From Hesperophylax magnus (taxonomy: Eukaryota > Arthropoda > Insecta > Trichoptera > Limnephilidae), in contig JAIUSX010000018.1 in the NCBI GenBank assembly GCA_026573805.1, positions 12,594,001 through 12,658,000 on the forward strand: a DNA stretch of 64,000 bases, written 5' to 3'. Shown here one piece after another: positions 49,101 to 58,900 of the stretch. Numbering within the stretch: position 1 is the stretch's first letter; each line of letters begins with the position of its first letter. The notes beneath the pieces are model-generated. The model ran no database searches. It worked only from the letters and a program-made list of their open reading frames with translations, and was not told where the DNA came from. A program made the translations under genes and the position numbers.

Positions 49101-50805
49101 AAGTCTAAACACGACTCCAATCCTCCAAATATTTTGAAATTTACTTATTCTACTAAATTATTAATATATAGATTAAACTTCCATCTCTCCATAAAATGAA
49201 ATGATGGCCTAGAACAACCTCGAAGGGTGAAAGCCAGAAACATGTTGCAGAAAATCCTCTATAATGTTAATGTTACTGCGTTATGTTTGTTGTTTAATTT
49301 AAGTTATGAAAAAATTCTGTACCTTTTATTTTTATCCATACTGAAATATTATTTTTGGTTGTATGTATCGATGATTTCTGTGTGGATATATTAAAGAGTT
49401 TCATTTCGTATTACCCACGAAATATGTCTTTGTCTATCGTTTAAAATGCTTGAATGCGCGATGGGACGGCGAAAATGGTAGACCCATGTAGGAGGAATAT
49501 GTGGACAGACTTCATGGAAGAGTACACGAGCGACACGGGAAGGACTGAGGACTGGATGAGATGGATAACAACATGGGCTTAGTTTCTTATATTTCGACGT
49601 ATTTGTGATGGTATTATTTGGTCCACGTAACACGTTTTACCTTTTCTGTAAGGGTCATGAACTCAATCATACATTTGACATGGTGGGGACTTCTGATAAT
49701 ACCAACAGCAACTGAAGCCATATTTCCAATAAAAATCCCGAAAAACATCTTAGGATTTACCTCGGCAAAGGATCCAAAAATGGCTTTTCGTTCATGGCTC
49801 TTCAACGGGAAGAACATGGCAACACTTCCAGCACCTAAAAACCAAATAAATAATAATAATGTTACAATATTACACAGTAAAGTAAAAAAAATCATTAAAA
49901 ATAATAAAGAAATAATAGTTTGATTTAAGTACATTGTAAACTTAATTTGATTTTAAACGTTATAAGGGCCCAATGGAAAATATCAATATAAGTTTAATGA
50001 AATCTTTAGAATATTATTTAACTTTTAAAAAATATTTCATTTTCGGTTTCGGCTGAAACCAGAACCAAGCCGAAATTCGGTTTCAGTTTCGGTTGGTCAC
50101 TAAACCAATTTAAAGCTTGAACTCTCCAACTGGTCTGTCTTGACGCATCGCCTTGCACCGCAGCGGGAGGGATAGATATTTCGTCCGTCACTCTTGGATT
50201 CAGTCACACTAATCCCTAGATTCCTACCCACCCCTCATACCTGTGTTCTTCCCAGATCTTTCTCTCCTTCCGTTTCTTAAAAAGACCCTCCACATAACAT
50301 CGATTACATAGGCACTGATGGAATCTTTTCCCGCAGGGTCTCATGCGGTGAGGTCAATATAAAAATAAAAATGTTAAAAAAAATTTCATCGAATGGTAAA
50401 ATTTTTTTAAATTGTGCTGGAAACAAATAAGAAAACTTCGAATTTTTGATTTCAATACAAGATGAGGTGCGACAAAATTAAGACAACCAATATAATAATC
50501 CAGGAAAAGATTGATGGAAGTGGTACTCTCTACACTCTGATAATATGAAAATATTTTATGTTCTTACTTGTAAAAATCACGGACGCGATTATTCCAAAAT
50601 AGAACCAATTTTTCGACACTCTCAGGTTGACGTAAGACACGTTTCCTTTGGTGCGGTAGGAACTGATGCTCACCGGAGCCAATAACATGAGCCGTTGCAG
50701 TTGCAGAAATAAATAATTGAACGTCGTAATGGCGAAACCGCCGCCATCTTTATCACGAAAAGATGGCGCTAGCTTAGCGCTGTGCTTTTTTAAAATTTTA
50801 ATCAT
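34703..50805 (-). CDS. Insect gustatory receptor, complete nine-exon gene
   Basis: Nine minus-strand exons join in phase to 1290 bases and 429 residues: 50568-50805, 49641-49834, 46269-46428, 41525-41620, 37970-38083, 36153-36323, 35435-35538, 35008-35166, 34703-34756. Hydrophobic stretches give seven membrane segments: roughly residues 65-85 (spanning exons 1-2), 105-122, 163-186, 236-255, 288-310, 332-350 and 400-428. The end has IDRTFLAG followed by TNLVIIVQF, matching the gustatory receptor hallmark TYhhhhhQF with Asn for Tyr. Such receptors are ligand-gated cation channels of taste neurons and gut cells; the ligand is unknown. It lies opposite and within the protease cluster. Its introns reach 4.6 kb and are filled with repeats, while exons are unbroken. 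The donor of exon 5 (GTGTGA at 37969) is non-ideal, so that boundary is the least certain. A closely related odorant receptor is less likely because of the C-terminal motif. Confidence 0.88.
35613..35815. repeat. 32-bp tandem repeat array in intron 6 of the receptor gene
   Basis: GGTCAAGATCAAATTTATG with TTAGGTCTTGAT recurs at 35613, 35646, 35678, 35710, 35742, 35774 and 35806, about every 32 bases. It is imperfect and non-coding. Confidence 0.85.
36859..37877. mobile_element. MITE family M4 interrupted by a second MITE
   Basis: The left end (CACGGTGTCCGGAAATTC) and right end (TTTCCCACTTGTTCTAC with GGACACTG) are inverted relatives of the ends of the compact copy at 60278-60555. The middle is opened by the TA-flanked element at 37189-37717. 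The block lies in intron 5 of the receptor gene. Confidence 0.6.
37189..37717. mobile_element. Tc1/mariner-type MITE with about 95-bp inverted ends
   Basis: CAGGGTGTATCGGCAC at the left and GTGCCGATACACCCTG at the right begin long inverted repeats that also share TTAACCAGCTATTCCTTAGC and GCACTTTGCTGTCCGGTA. A TA lies at both borders, and the element stands inside a (TA)n tract (37141-37188 and 37718-37731). No transposase is present. Confidence 0.85.
38167..38389. mobile_element. MITE family M1, full copy
   Basis: TTAGGACGGGTTGTTTCGGA at the left is mirrored by CCGAAACAACCCGTCCTAA at the right. The arms are about 70 bases each, around a short centre with TAGCCTATAATGATATAA. It lies in intron 4 of the receptor gene. 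Other copies are at 53081 and 55903, with an arm at 9746. Confidence 0.88.
38533..38680. mobile_element. Foldback MITE family M3, second copy
   Basis: The left arm is almost identical to that at 21483 for 80 bases. The right arm is shortened after TTTCATGATTTTTTATAAC. Confidence 0.8.
39018..39325. mobile_element. MITE family M2, copy 3
   Basis: Left CGGAGAAAAAAGAGTAATGG and right TTTGAAGAGATTTTTAATAA arms are inverted relatives. AACGGGA and CCCGCTTTTAACAGG flank an inner part with mirrored ACACGTGTTC boxes. Confidence 0.7.
39338..39380 (-). ncRNA. Hammerhead-ribozyme-like core, best match
   Basis: On the minus strand CTGATGA (39375-39369) is followed by a GGAC/GTCC stem with a 13-base loop and then GAAAC (39346-39342). 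These are the exact conserved bases of a hammerhead core. It directly precedes a 46-bp tandem array on the plus strand. Helices I and III could not be verified by eye. Confidence 0.5.
39452..39735. repeat. 46-bp tandem repeat array
   Basis: TTACTGTTGGCCTTGAAAAT plus CTTACAGAATGTTTGGTGAT with CATATG forms a 46-base unit present six times with very few differences, so it is recently amplified. Confidence 0.92.
39903..40200 (+). mobile_element. Helitron-like 5' region
   Basis: TCTTAATATATAAAAATCAC, followed by GTTCGTACACGCTAATCTCC and CCAACCGATTTCAGTGAAAT, is the usual beginning of arthropod Helitron families. The 3' end was not located. Confidence 0.45.
40638..40811. repeat. Near-perfect 174-bp palindrome (86-bp arms, 2-base loop)
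   Basis: Arms 40638-40723 and 40726-40811 are exact complements as far as I can check by eye, around a TC centre in ACATCTGG-TC-CCAGATGT. There is no spacer worth the name, which is unusual in stable eukaryotic DNA. It lies in intron 4 of the receptor gene. It does not belong to any MITE family seen here. It may be real, or a fold-back artefact of sequencing or assembly. Confidence 0.9.
41035..41385 (-). mobile_element. LINE reverse transcriptase C-terminal fragment
   Basis: On the minus strand the sequence reads PLLKALKMVIRVINKRPPRY, then LNIRHLKFSLIHFLFKY and FFFLAPKIFNLIP, the typical thumb and C-terminal part of CR1/Jockey-type LINEs, with at least one stop. It lies in intron 4 of the receptor gene, in the same orientation as that gene. 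Confidence 0.75.
42238..42560. repeat. Interspersed repeat R2, copy 2
   Basis: It aligns with 26640-26990 over most of its length (see that entry). It lies in intron 3 of the receptor gene. Confidence 0.7.
42570..43390. other. Part of receptor intron 3, nothing recognised
   Basis: Small frames on both strands overlap at 42932-43286. None resembles a known family. Confidence 0.35.
43395..43555. mobile_element. Foldback MITE
   Basis: CCGGAAAGTCAAAATGGCG and CGACAATTTAGTCAAAAA on the left are mirrored by TTTTTGACTAAATTATCGCC and CCCTTTTGCCTTTCGGGC on the right. The centre holds ACAGTTTTGATTAG and CTAATAAAAACTGT. Confidence 0.7.
44095..44560 (-). mobile_element. LINE 3' end with A-rich tail
   Basis: The minus-strand frame reads YQYHAIKVFNSVKLEIKIEE, then KITKWIKEQ and a stop, typical of a LINE C-terminus. 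About 250 bases of 3' UTR follow, with GGCCTCAGCACGGGCAAGCC and an AAATAAAAAAAAATAAAAAA tail at the low-coordinate end. It lies in receptor intron 3. Confidence 0.75.
44565..45810. other. Part of receptor intron 3, no gene recognised
   Basis: Several short frames on both strands, none with family resemblance. A GC-richer block near 44960-45270 may be the body of the LINE whose end is at 44095, but no motif was found. Confidence 0.3.
45815..46103. mobile_element. MITE with about 43-bp inverted arms
   Basis: GATGAACGTATTACTAAAAT plus CTCAAATGTTTCTAGAGGGA on the left is mirrored by TCTAGAAATATTTGAGATTT and TATTAATACGTTCATC on the right. GGGGTTTATT and AATAAACCCCC lie outside them. Confidence 0.7.
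46650..46978. repeat. 110-bp tandem triplication
   Basis: TTCAAGGGC recurs at 46680, 46790 and 46900, each followed by TCGGAAAGTAGGTACTTAAG or a close variant and AACATACATTTTAA. It lies in receptor intron 2. Confidence 0.88.
46990..47745 (-). mobile_element. LINE 3' end: C-terminal frame plus 3' UTR
   Basis: The minus-strand frame 47446-47733 reads HNHNTRNNNKIRTTKYGIKY and AFTLYNSLLVTYKN, the pattern of LINE C-termini. The 3' UTR ends near 46990 with TTTTGTAACTCATCGGGATTGC and AAATAAAAATAATAAATTC. It lies in receptor intron 2. Confidence 0.8.
47880..48050 (+). repeat. Interspersed repeat R3, copy 2
   Basis: It matches 28085-28250. Upstream GGTGGCTGAGTTGAC and TTTGAATCCCATCC could be weak A and B boxes, which would make R3 a second tRNA-derived SINE; this is not secure. 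Confidence 0.6.
48145..49390. other. Part of receptor intron 2, nothing recognised
   Basis: No open frame of note. Pyrimidine-rich stretches near 49010-49110 look like diverged retroposon sequence but could not be placed. Confidence 0.3.
50128..50378 (+). repeat. R1 short interspersed repeat, copy 5
   Basis: It holds the GCGGGAGGGATAGATATTTC, TTCCTACCCACCCCTCATAC, AAAGACCCTCCACATAACATC and TCAATATAAAAATAAAAATG blocks. It lies in receptor intron 1. Confidence 0.78.
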
Positions 50806-50879
50806 TTGTCTATATTTTGTACGTTTGTCACTCTGACACTAACAGAAATGACTGGAAAATTAAATACTTTTTGAAAATG

Positions 50880-51190
50880 AATATTTTTTATTCAATCTGA
50901 TTAGCTGACTGCCTAGTTAGAAAATAATTCATTAATCAAACCAATACAGGTATGTATTTGTATTTACAATAAGCATCGTTAATCATCGGTGATGATGAGT
51001 TTGGTTAATGAATGAAAATTAACCATGAAAAAATAATGAGCACAAAACATTTTCAGTCGATCAAGAATTGGATTACTAATAATAGGTGGACCACATTTTT
51101 TCTATAGCAAACCAATAAACGCTTTCGATTTTTTTTTAGAAATCAATATTCCACCAATATTTACACGGAAATTCTTTAGGTATCGTGAGT
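50880..51190. other. Upstream of the receptor gene, no clear promoter
   Basis: The region 5' of the receptor ATG (50805, minus strand) is AT-rich, and no TATA box at a fixed distance was convincing. Receptor genes often lack one. Confidence 0.3.
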
Positions 51191-51197
51191 TCTATCC

Positions 51198-51540
51198 CCC
51201 CCCCCCTGAGTTTACGGCCCTAGGCCGGTGCCTCACGGGCCTAGGCGCAAGTCCGGCCCTGATTTGTCATTTATTTCATACACACACTCAAAGCTTGTAA
51301 CCTGCATGAAAAAAAACCTTGCATCCTTTTAATTGATTGTTTGTGTACCTTAATAATCAATTGATGATTTCTATAGCGCCGTTTTCATGACAATATGATC
51401 TCAAGGACGCTTTATTAATATTGGGTAAGTACATACTGCGATAGCTAGGGCCCGAAGATTTGTGGGCTTTCCAGGGCCCCTTCAGTCTGGAGGACCTGGG
51501 CGCATGCCCCTCGTGCCCGTGGGGTAAAGAAGGAACAGTC
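51198..51540. mobile_element. GC-rich transposon end, possibly hAT-like
   Basis: On the minus strand the block at 51263-51198 reads CAGGGCCGGACTTGCGCCTA then GGCCCGTGAGGCACCGGCC, resembling hAT-type ends seen in many insects. A second GC-rich block with GGGCCCC and GGGCGCATGCCCC is at 51450-51530. The pairing of the two is loose. Confidence 0.4.
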
Positions 51541-51544
51541 TGCC

Positions 51545-52255
51545 ACCAGCGCAGAGAGTTTAGTTCGATAAGAATAACTAGAACATAAAGATTTTCCTGA
51601 CGAGAACCAACCTCAAAGAGGAGAGTTTACCAGAAGAATGATAATATATCAGAATGATATTCAAAATTTAATTTCGAGATTAAAAAACAATTATTTATCG
51701 GCCTTAGTAACGAAGATAAACATTTTTGTGAACAGCAGGCCATGATACAACACTTTTCCTATCATTTGCACACAGAACACACCAATAAGGGTCAAGGTCT
51801 TTTATGACCGATGCATTATTTTAATGAGTTTAACTAATTATATGATTAACCCATTAGGTACTTTTGTGTCTTTTGGTACACGGTATATCGATAGAGCATT
51901 TTTGAGATGGGCTCATAAAAGTCGTTCTACCTCCTCTTGTATCGTATTGTATTGTATTGATTTAAACAGTGTTAGAAAGTGGCAACGCCACGCTTTGTAT
52001 TTTCGTTTAAACGTTTACCATAAGAAACTTTCAAATAATTCTAAAATTACATTCCAAAAAGTCATCGTCTGCCATTGCTTGCATGTTTGCGAAAGATTTG
52101 ACAAAGTTTATGATATTTAATAAATTATTTTTATATTAAAAGAAAAAAAGCGAAGTGACAGTAACTTTTATAATACTTTGCGTAATTAATTTTGTTTTTC
52201 AGTTTCGTATAAAGCAGTGTTTTTAAATTTTACAAAAAAACAGTTATTCTATAGG
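51545..52255. other. Intergenic, no gene recognised
   Basis: A 98-codon plus-strand frame at 51824-52120 has no family resemblance and low-complexity surroundings. Confidence 0.3.
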
Positions 52256-52257
52256 AA

Positions 52258-52656
52258 AATGTGTGGTCGAAGGGTAACGATCTCAACTAGCAAGCTGGAG
52301 GTCAAGGGTTCAAATCCCCCGCTCGCAAGTAAATTTAATTTGATTAATTTATGTTATTTCACAAATTTCTCATTTAAAAAAATAATATGTAGTATATTCA
52401 TACTGGAAAATACTCTCAGTATCGCCCAGGTGTAAGACAACCATTCAGAATTGAAACGTTGCTCGAAATGGCTTTGGCCGTGTTTGTTGACGAGATCTGA
52501 ATAGTCAGGTACTTCCCCACCAATCTCTCTCCCAATCTGCTTCCCTTCCCCACTACCTTCAGCCTAATATACCCCAATTGCTGATGCCATAGTCTCACTC
52601 GCTCAAGACGGTTGGGAACTTGTGCAGTTCACATAACAACAAAAACAAAAACAACC
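52258..52656 (+). mobile_element. tRNA-derived SINE, full copy
   Basis: The head carries TGGTCGAAGGG (52264-52274) as A box and GGTTCAAATCC (52307-52317) as B box of an internal RNA polymerase III promoter. A 300-base unrelated body follows, then an A-rich (CAAAAA)n tail at 52634-52656. A minus-strand relative is at 27010-27207. It is about 200 bases upstream of the TATA box of the next protease gene. Confidence 0.78.
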
Positions 52657-52858
52657 GGTAATATTTCCAAGCAAAACATGAATCTGAAATCTTAGAATAT
52701 TCGGGGGGTTAAATAAAACGTGGCAACTTCTTACTCGTTTTCTGATTTAGATAAGGACCATTAGATAATGTTGCCAGATTAGTCAATATTATAGTGTAAT
52801 AAATCAAATGCATATTATCTGATAAGCCAGTCGATTGATTGTATTGTTACCTCTTTCC

Positions 52859-52866
52859 TATAAAAG
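52859..52866 (+). promoter_or_regulatory. TATA box of the protease gene at 52910
   Basis: TATAAAAG lies 51 bases upstream of the ATG. A TTAGTTACTTCTC block near the expected start site is closely shared with the gene at 59943 (TAGGTTACTTCTT). Confidence 0.75.
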
Positions 52867-52909
52867 GCTACAAGTCCTACTCAAAGTTAGTTACTTCTCA
52901 GAAAGCAAC

Positions 52910-55900
52910 ATGAGATTCCTAGCCGTTGTTGGTGTATTGGTGTGTGGGTTGGCCCTGTCACAGGTAAACACATGTTGCTATTATTAATTATACGCAATAT
53001 TTATTTTGAAGTTAAACTATTCTCTTAATAATCAATTCAAACGTATTAGAAAAACATAACGAAAATATTCATTAGATCATTTAGGGTTGTTTCAGGGAAT
53101 TTGAACCATTTTTCAAATTTCAAAGTTAATTTTCAAGTTTTTTTAAATTTCTTTTCAAGTTCTGTTATTATTTCACTAATATCAAATAAGTATGGTAGCA
53201 GAACACTTGAATATTTGATACCTGTGATTTATAACAAATTTAACGAAAACCTTAACTTAAAAAATAATGAGGAACCCTGCCCTATACTGACAAAAAAGTG
53301 GTTAATAAATGAACAAAACGTTTATCTATCCTATACATTATATTTGGTATTAATATTTGTACTTAAGCTAATGTTTATTATGTTATAACATTAAATGGTA
53401 GAACCTACAGATAAGCTGATTGTCACAGCTTTGTGGGACTACCCATATCTTATATTGTATTAAATGTAATTATATTCAATTAATAAATAAATAAAAAAAT
53501 AAATAAATAAATTCAGTTCTGTCAAGTAACTGGCCTATAATTATGTAATTACAGAACTTGAATAGGACATTCACAGAACAGAACATTTGATGAATTGTTC
53601 AAATTCTCTGAAAAAACTCGTCCTTAATATACCTTATTCAAATATTGTAACATTGTCATCAAACGGCCAGTTAGCGACATTTTGTTTATTTTTTACAATT
53701 GAAAGATTAAACGCCAATTCTAGGTCTGTCGTTGTCATTGTCATCAACAATCATCTCGAAAATAATTTGGTTTGTGATGTGAAATATTTCTACGTATTAC
53801 GTGCGACAAATGATTCAAACTCAATACACTTGTGATTTTCGAAATTGGATCTGATAATTAAGTATTAAATCAGATTATACAAGCGATAAAGTACGTTTAA
53901 AATGTGTATTTTTTTGTTTAAATGTTTGCGGGATGGACATGTCGCAATTTTTCAAGTTTACGTTCGAATGGTAAATTTTTTTTTTTATAAATACAATAAC
54001 CCGAGAGTTTTCACGGGTTTGTGTTAGTTTCTCGTAAACTGAACTCTTTGTATTTTTTATTATTTTTTGGGTTATTGTCAATCTTAATTGAAATGGGGTT
54101 GATAAATGAGCAAGGGGCTTTTTTTCTATTATAGCCGAGCCACGAATTTTGAGAAAGGATCTTGTGGTGAAAGCACTACGAAATAATGGTATAATAACAA
54201 AATAATAACTCCCCCGGACCCAACAGAAGATCATACTGTTGTAAGGCGCAAAATCCTCAAAAGGTCATGGAACTACCTATATCTAATTTTGTCACAGCAT
54301 ACTTACACTCTTTTCCTTTCTGTTTAGGGCTTCAAGCTCTTCGGCACCACCACCCCTGAGAAGATGCAGAAGGGTAAGTTATTTAACTTATTTACTTTTT
54401 TCGTAGTATTTACTATGAAAAAATAACAAAATTAGAATTTTTGTAAACGGGAGTGGCGCCCTCTGTTATTTTCAAAAAACAACCGTTGAAGTTTAGAAAC
54501 CGTGGCAGCGGGTTTTTATCTGCTAGTTTTTTTTTATTATATAGTAAGTTAAGTTATACGATGTGGTATTTATAAAACTCCTTTAAATGTAGAAATGTAA
54601 AATACAAAGAATGCTGTTTCGTTATGTCCTTATTTTTTTACATTTACTTAAATGAAAATTTCAAAGAACCATCATGAAAAGGACGTTGCATTCCGATTGT
54701 AGATGCATTGATCTCCAAATTCCAGATTGTTTAGTAATTCAACTTAATAATATTTACTAGCTACCTCCAAGTTCGTAGGCGAAAGCTTAGCCCCCGACCA
54801 CGGAGGTCGTGTTATTGTTTTATTAATTTGCTGTCAACTTTGTAAACCAGCAGCTAGTTAGAAATAGTAAGTTATTAATGAAAGATTTTTATAGAAACTT
54901 TTTTAAAAACTAAAAACCAAATTCTAAGATATGGAATCGTTTTACAATTTGGTCGGTAGAAAAGTTTGACATTCTCTACAAAACAACATACAATGTACGA
55001 AATTTTAAAATTAAATCCATTAGTATTTTTAAATAGCACCTAGAATTCGGAATAAGATTAACAGATTTGAGAGGGCTCAAATAATAGGATACGTAGAAGC
55101 ATTAAATAAATTTATCATTAATCAATAATTTACTAATCATGACCGTGAAAATCATAATCTCTTAAATCTGAAGATAGAAGAGAAGCCACAGATTAATTAT
55201 AGCTGTATAATAATTCCGTAAATCGCTCCAAGATATTATTATAATACTTTTATATTATGGATTGTTCAAGCCACATCGTTTGTTCCTATAATATGTTGTG
55301 TCCTATAAGGAATAAATATTCGCAGTTTTTAAAATATTTAACATCCACTTAAATTTTAATTTTAATTGAAATGAAAAGGGCGTAACGTTTTTTTTTACAA
55401 TGAGCCCACACAATGTGTTCAGGATACGCCTGCCCGCCAGCTGCTTGGCGTGCCAAATCAATAGAGGCTGGTTTGGGGAGTTACCTTGACCGCTCCAACT
55501 GGTCTCTCGATCCATCACCTTGCGCTGCAGGGGGAGGGATATTTTCATATGTCCGTCACTCCTGGTCGCACTGATCCATAGATTTCTACCAAACCCTCAA
55601 ACCTTTCACTTTCCCCAGATTTTCCTCTCCTTCCATTCCTTAAAAAAGACTCTCCATACAGCAACCTAAAAGATGACACAGGCCCTAAGGGAAATTATTT
55701 TCCTCAGAGCCTATCTGTGGGGTTAATTAAAAAAAAAACACAGGAGGCCCTGAGGAAAATAATTTCTCTGAGGCCATATGTCATCTTTGGGGATGCTGTG
55801 TGGAGAGTCTTTTTAAGGAGAGGAAGTTCTGAGAAATAAAAAGGTATAAGGGTTGTGTAGGAATCTAGGAATCAGTGTGTCCAGGATTGACTGACTAGAA

Positions 55901-58900
55901 CTATAACGACGGATTGTTTCACAGAATTGGTGCAGTTCATCAAATTTCAACGTTAATTTTCAAGTTCTGTGAAAGTCCTTTTCAAATTCTGTTATTATAT
56001 TTTTTTTGGGCCAGTTTCTAAACAAAACTGAAAGAATAGCATAACTTGAATAGAACTTTTACAGAACTTGAAAATTAGCTTTGAAATTTGATGAATTGTT
56101 CAAATTCGATGAAACAACCCTTCCTAAGACTTTCGTCCTGACTATTTCATTGTACATAACTAAGAACACAAAGATATTTTTTTTCTTTTTTTAGTTTAAC
56201 ACTTTTGCTGTTTTCAGAGGGACGCATCATCCAGGGATGGCCAGCTGCCAACGACCAGTTTCCTCACCAGGGATATCTGTTCATCACTTTCGATAACGGA
56301 TACGCCGCTTGCGGTGCCTCCCTCATCAGCAACCGTTGGGCCATCACTGCCGCCCATTGCCTGCAGGGGTATGTACACTTTACACAAAAGTTTTACAGTC
56401 ATCATTGGCATTATACTTTCTTAATGCTTTGAATTTCATTCACAAAAATTAAAACACGAACATCAACCAAATTATTTAGAACTTCGTTCACGATAAGCAA
56501 AAATAGAACTGGAACCAAATAAGATCCTTGTGAAACACCACGAGTGAAAAACAATTTCAACTGTCATAAACTGTAACAGTCATTTCTGTGTTTACCGATT
56601 CAAAACTATTAAACCCTCTGAAAATTTAAAAGAATTTACAATGTGTTATTAATTTTATATTAATTATTATAGAGCACGGTTCGCCGAGATCCGTCTCGGA
56701 AGCTCCGATAACAACCAGTCCCCAGTCAGGATTACCTCCGACAACATCCAGATCCACCCCTCCGATGACCTTGCCCTTCTGGGACTTCCCTATGATGTAC
56801 CAATCTCAGGTAAACCAAATAAAATTAGAAACCATTCACACCCATTAATTACCAAATAATTTTGGTAGCGCTTATCGGGGGGATCAACTGATAAGTGCTT
56901 TACAATGCTATTGTGCAGCATAAAACTTGTAAATAATAAATGACAGTACAACTTTTCCACTAAATGAATTGAGAATAAGAAATCAGTTTTTATTTTCATT
57001 AATACCATCGCATCAGCATTCCAGAAGTTCTATGCTATATTTAAAATATTTAGATGTCAATGTTTGCGACTCATTAAAATATCAACCTTAACCAATCAGA
57101 AAATAAATTGTCTTCCTTTAATTCTCCTCGTTTCTTAAAATTCCTTATCCCTGGGCTTGCAATTAAACGTGCCTATGTTTGATTTACCTATCAAGGGACA
57201 TATCGCAGCACCTCGTTGGTAGAATATATTTTTAATTCCTCTGTTATTGTATTTCAGATACTCTTAGGCCAGTAAACTTCGCCAGGGATCCTGGACAGAC
57301 TTTCGATGGTAACACCGTAACCGCCAGTGGATACGGATTGACTAGCGATGGTAAGCCCATGTTTGTTAGTTATTCTCACTTTAGTGCCTGTTCCCGAACG
57401 CCTGACTTTAAACTGTAACTGAGAGTGGAAAACAGAGTTTCGGGAGGTTTATTATTCAATCCAATCAATGGAAAATGCAAAAGTAATTCAATAGCTTCAG
57501 TGTAAGAGGGCACGAGGAGCGAATGAATCGTTCACCACACAAAGAAAACCTAAAAACGGCTACCCCTGTGCACGCTCATTACGGTCACAACAAAGTATTG
57601 AACAAACCATTGTGAAAATACGATTTAATATCATTTACTTTTTTCTAGTAATAATACTTTAACGCATTACATTATTCTTTTGGAATCTTACTACACCTGT
57701 AGAAGAAAGAAAAAATACAGTGTGTGGCAAGCCTACGCACGACGGAAGTGAAACTTTTAGTATTATTCTCTCTCTCTTTTCATTTCATTCTCTCTTTTTT
57801 CTCACTTCTATCTCGTCACTACTCATTTTTGACACTAAAACTTTGTTCCAAATCGAATAAACCACAATCAATTACGTATTTAACTCGTATTACACTCACC
57901 GCGCAGTACACGAAGCAAGCAGCTGATGCCTGGCGTGGCGTCGTTGGCCAGAGAGAGAGGAAAAGAGAGAAGAGAGAGAGAGAACGTTCGTCAGTGGCTC
58001 CCTCACCTCAGTAAGCGACTACGGTGAGAGGGCGACAGTGAACGGTGAGCGGTGGTGGGGGTCCCGTACCCCCACCACTAAATGATCACGGTTTTTCGTG
58101 ACGGTCATGAGTCGGTTTTACTCCGGTCCTCGAAAATACATGACGCGCGTAAAGAAGTTTCACTTCAAAAAAATCATTATTGAAAATCAAAAAAAAATTG
58201 TGAAAATTTTATTTTCCAAGAAAGAGATACATTATCAACCTAAGAATTGTTTACTTCCCCCATTTTTTTGTTTTTGTAATGATGGAGGTTTTACCTTGCT
58301 GAGGATTAAATCCACGGTACCTGGTTGCAAACCGGTCTAGTAACCCACTTTATTCCTTCTAGGTGGATCAACATCTTCGACCCTGAACTTCGTCAACCTC
58401 CGCGTCATCTCCAACGACGAGTGCGCCGGATACTACGGAGGAATTATCATTCCTTCCATCATTTGCACACGTGGACTGGACAACCAGGCCCAGGGAGTGT
58501 GCAGCGTAAGAACTTTTATATATTTTCCTTAACAGTGTGCATCGTAATGCAAGGCTAAGAAAATCGGATTGAACTGCAATATTGCTGTGCCAACTTTGCC
58601 AGCATTGTGTTGAGTTCGAATAGTATTTCTCATGACTTTTAATAATTAGATCGATAATAGATGACATCCCAAATGAGATTCTTGAGGGACGCTACCAGTG
58701 GCACCATAAGAAGTTGAATAACCCTTTATGAAAAAATTGATATTAAAATTAGTAATTATATTAAATTCTCTTAAATTAGTGATATTGTTTAATAGTTACA
58801 AAAGTAATTTTGCAACTATTGAAGAAAAAATTGATGTTTATGTTGAAAAACAATGGCTTTTGTTACCGGTTTGCTGAGGTTTCATCACTGATAAAATTAT

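Noticed and set aside
49391..49633. Minus-strand frame and a plus-strand LINE-like run near 49440-49580
   Set aside because: Weak resemblance to LINE tails, with several stops; not enough to name it.
52258..52330. Possible tRNA gene
   Set aside because: A and B boxes are good, but the arms do not close into a clean cloverleaf, and the body plus A-rich tail and a second copy show it is a SINE head.
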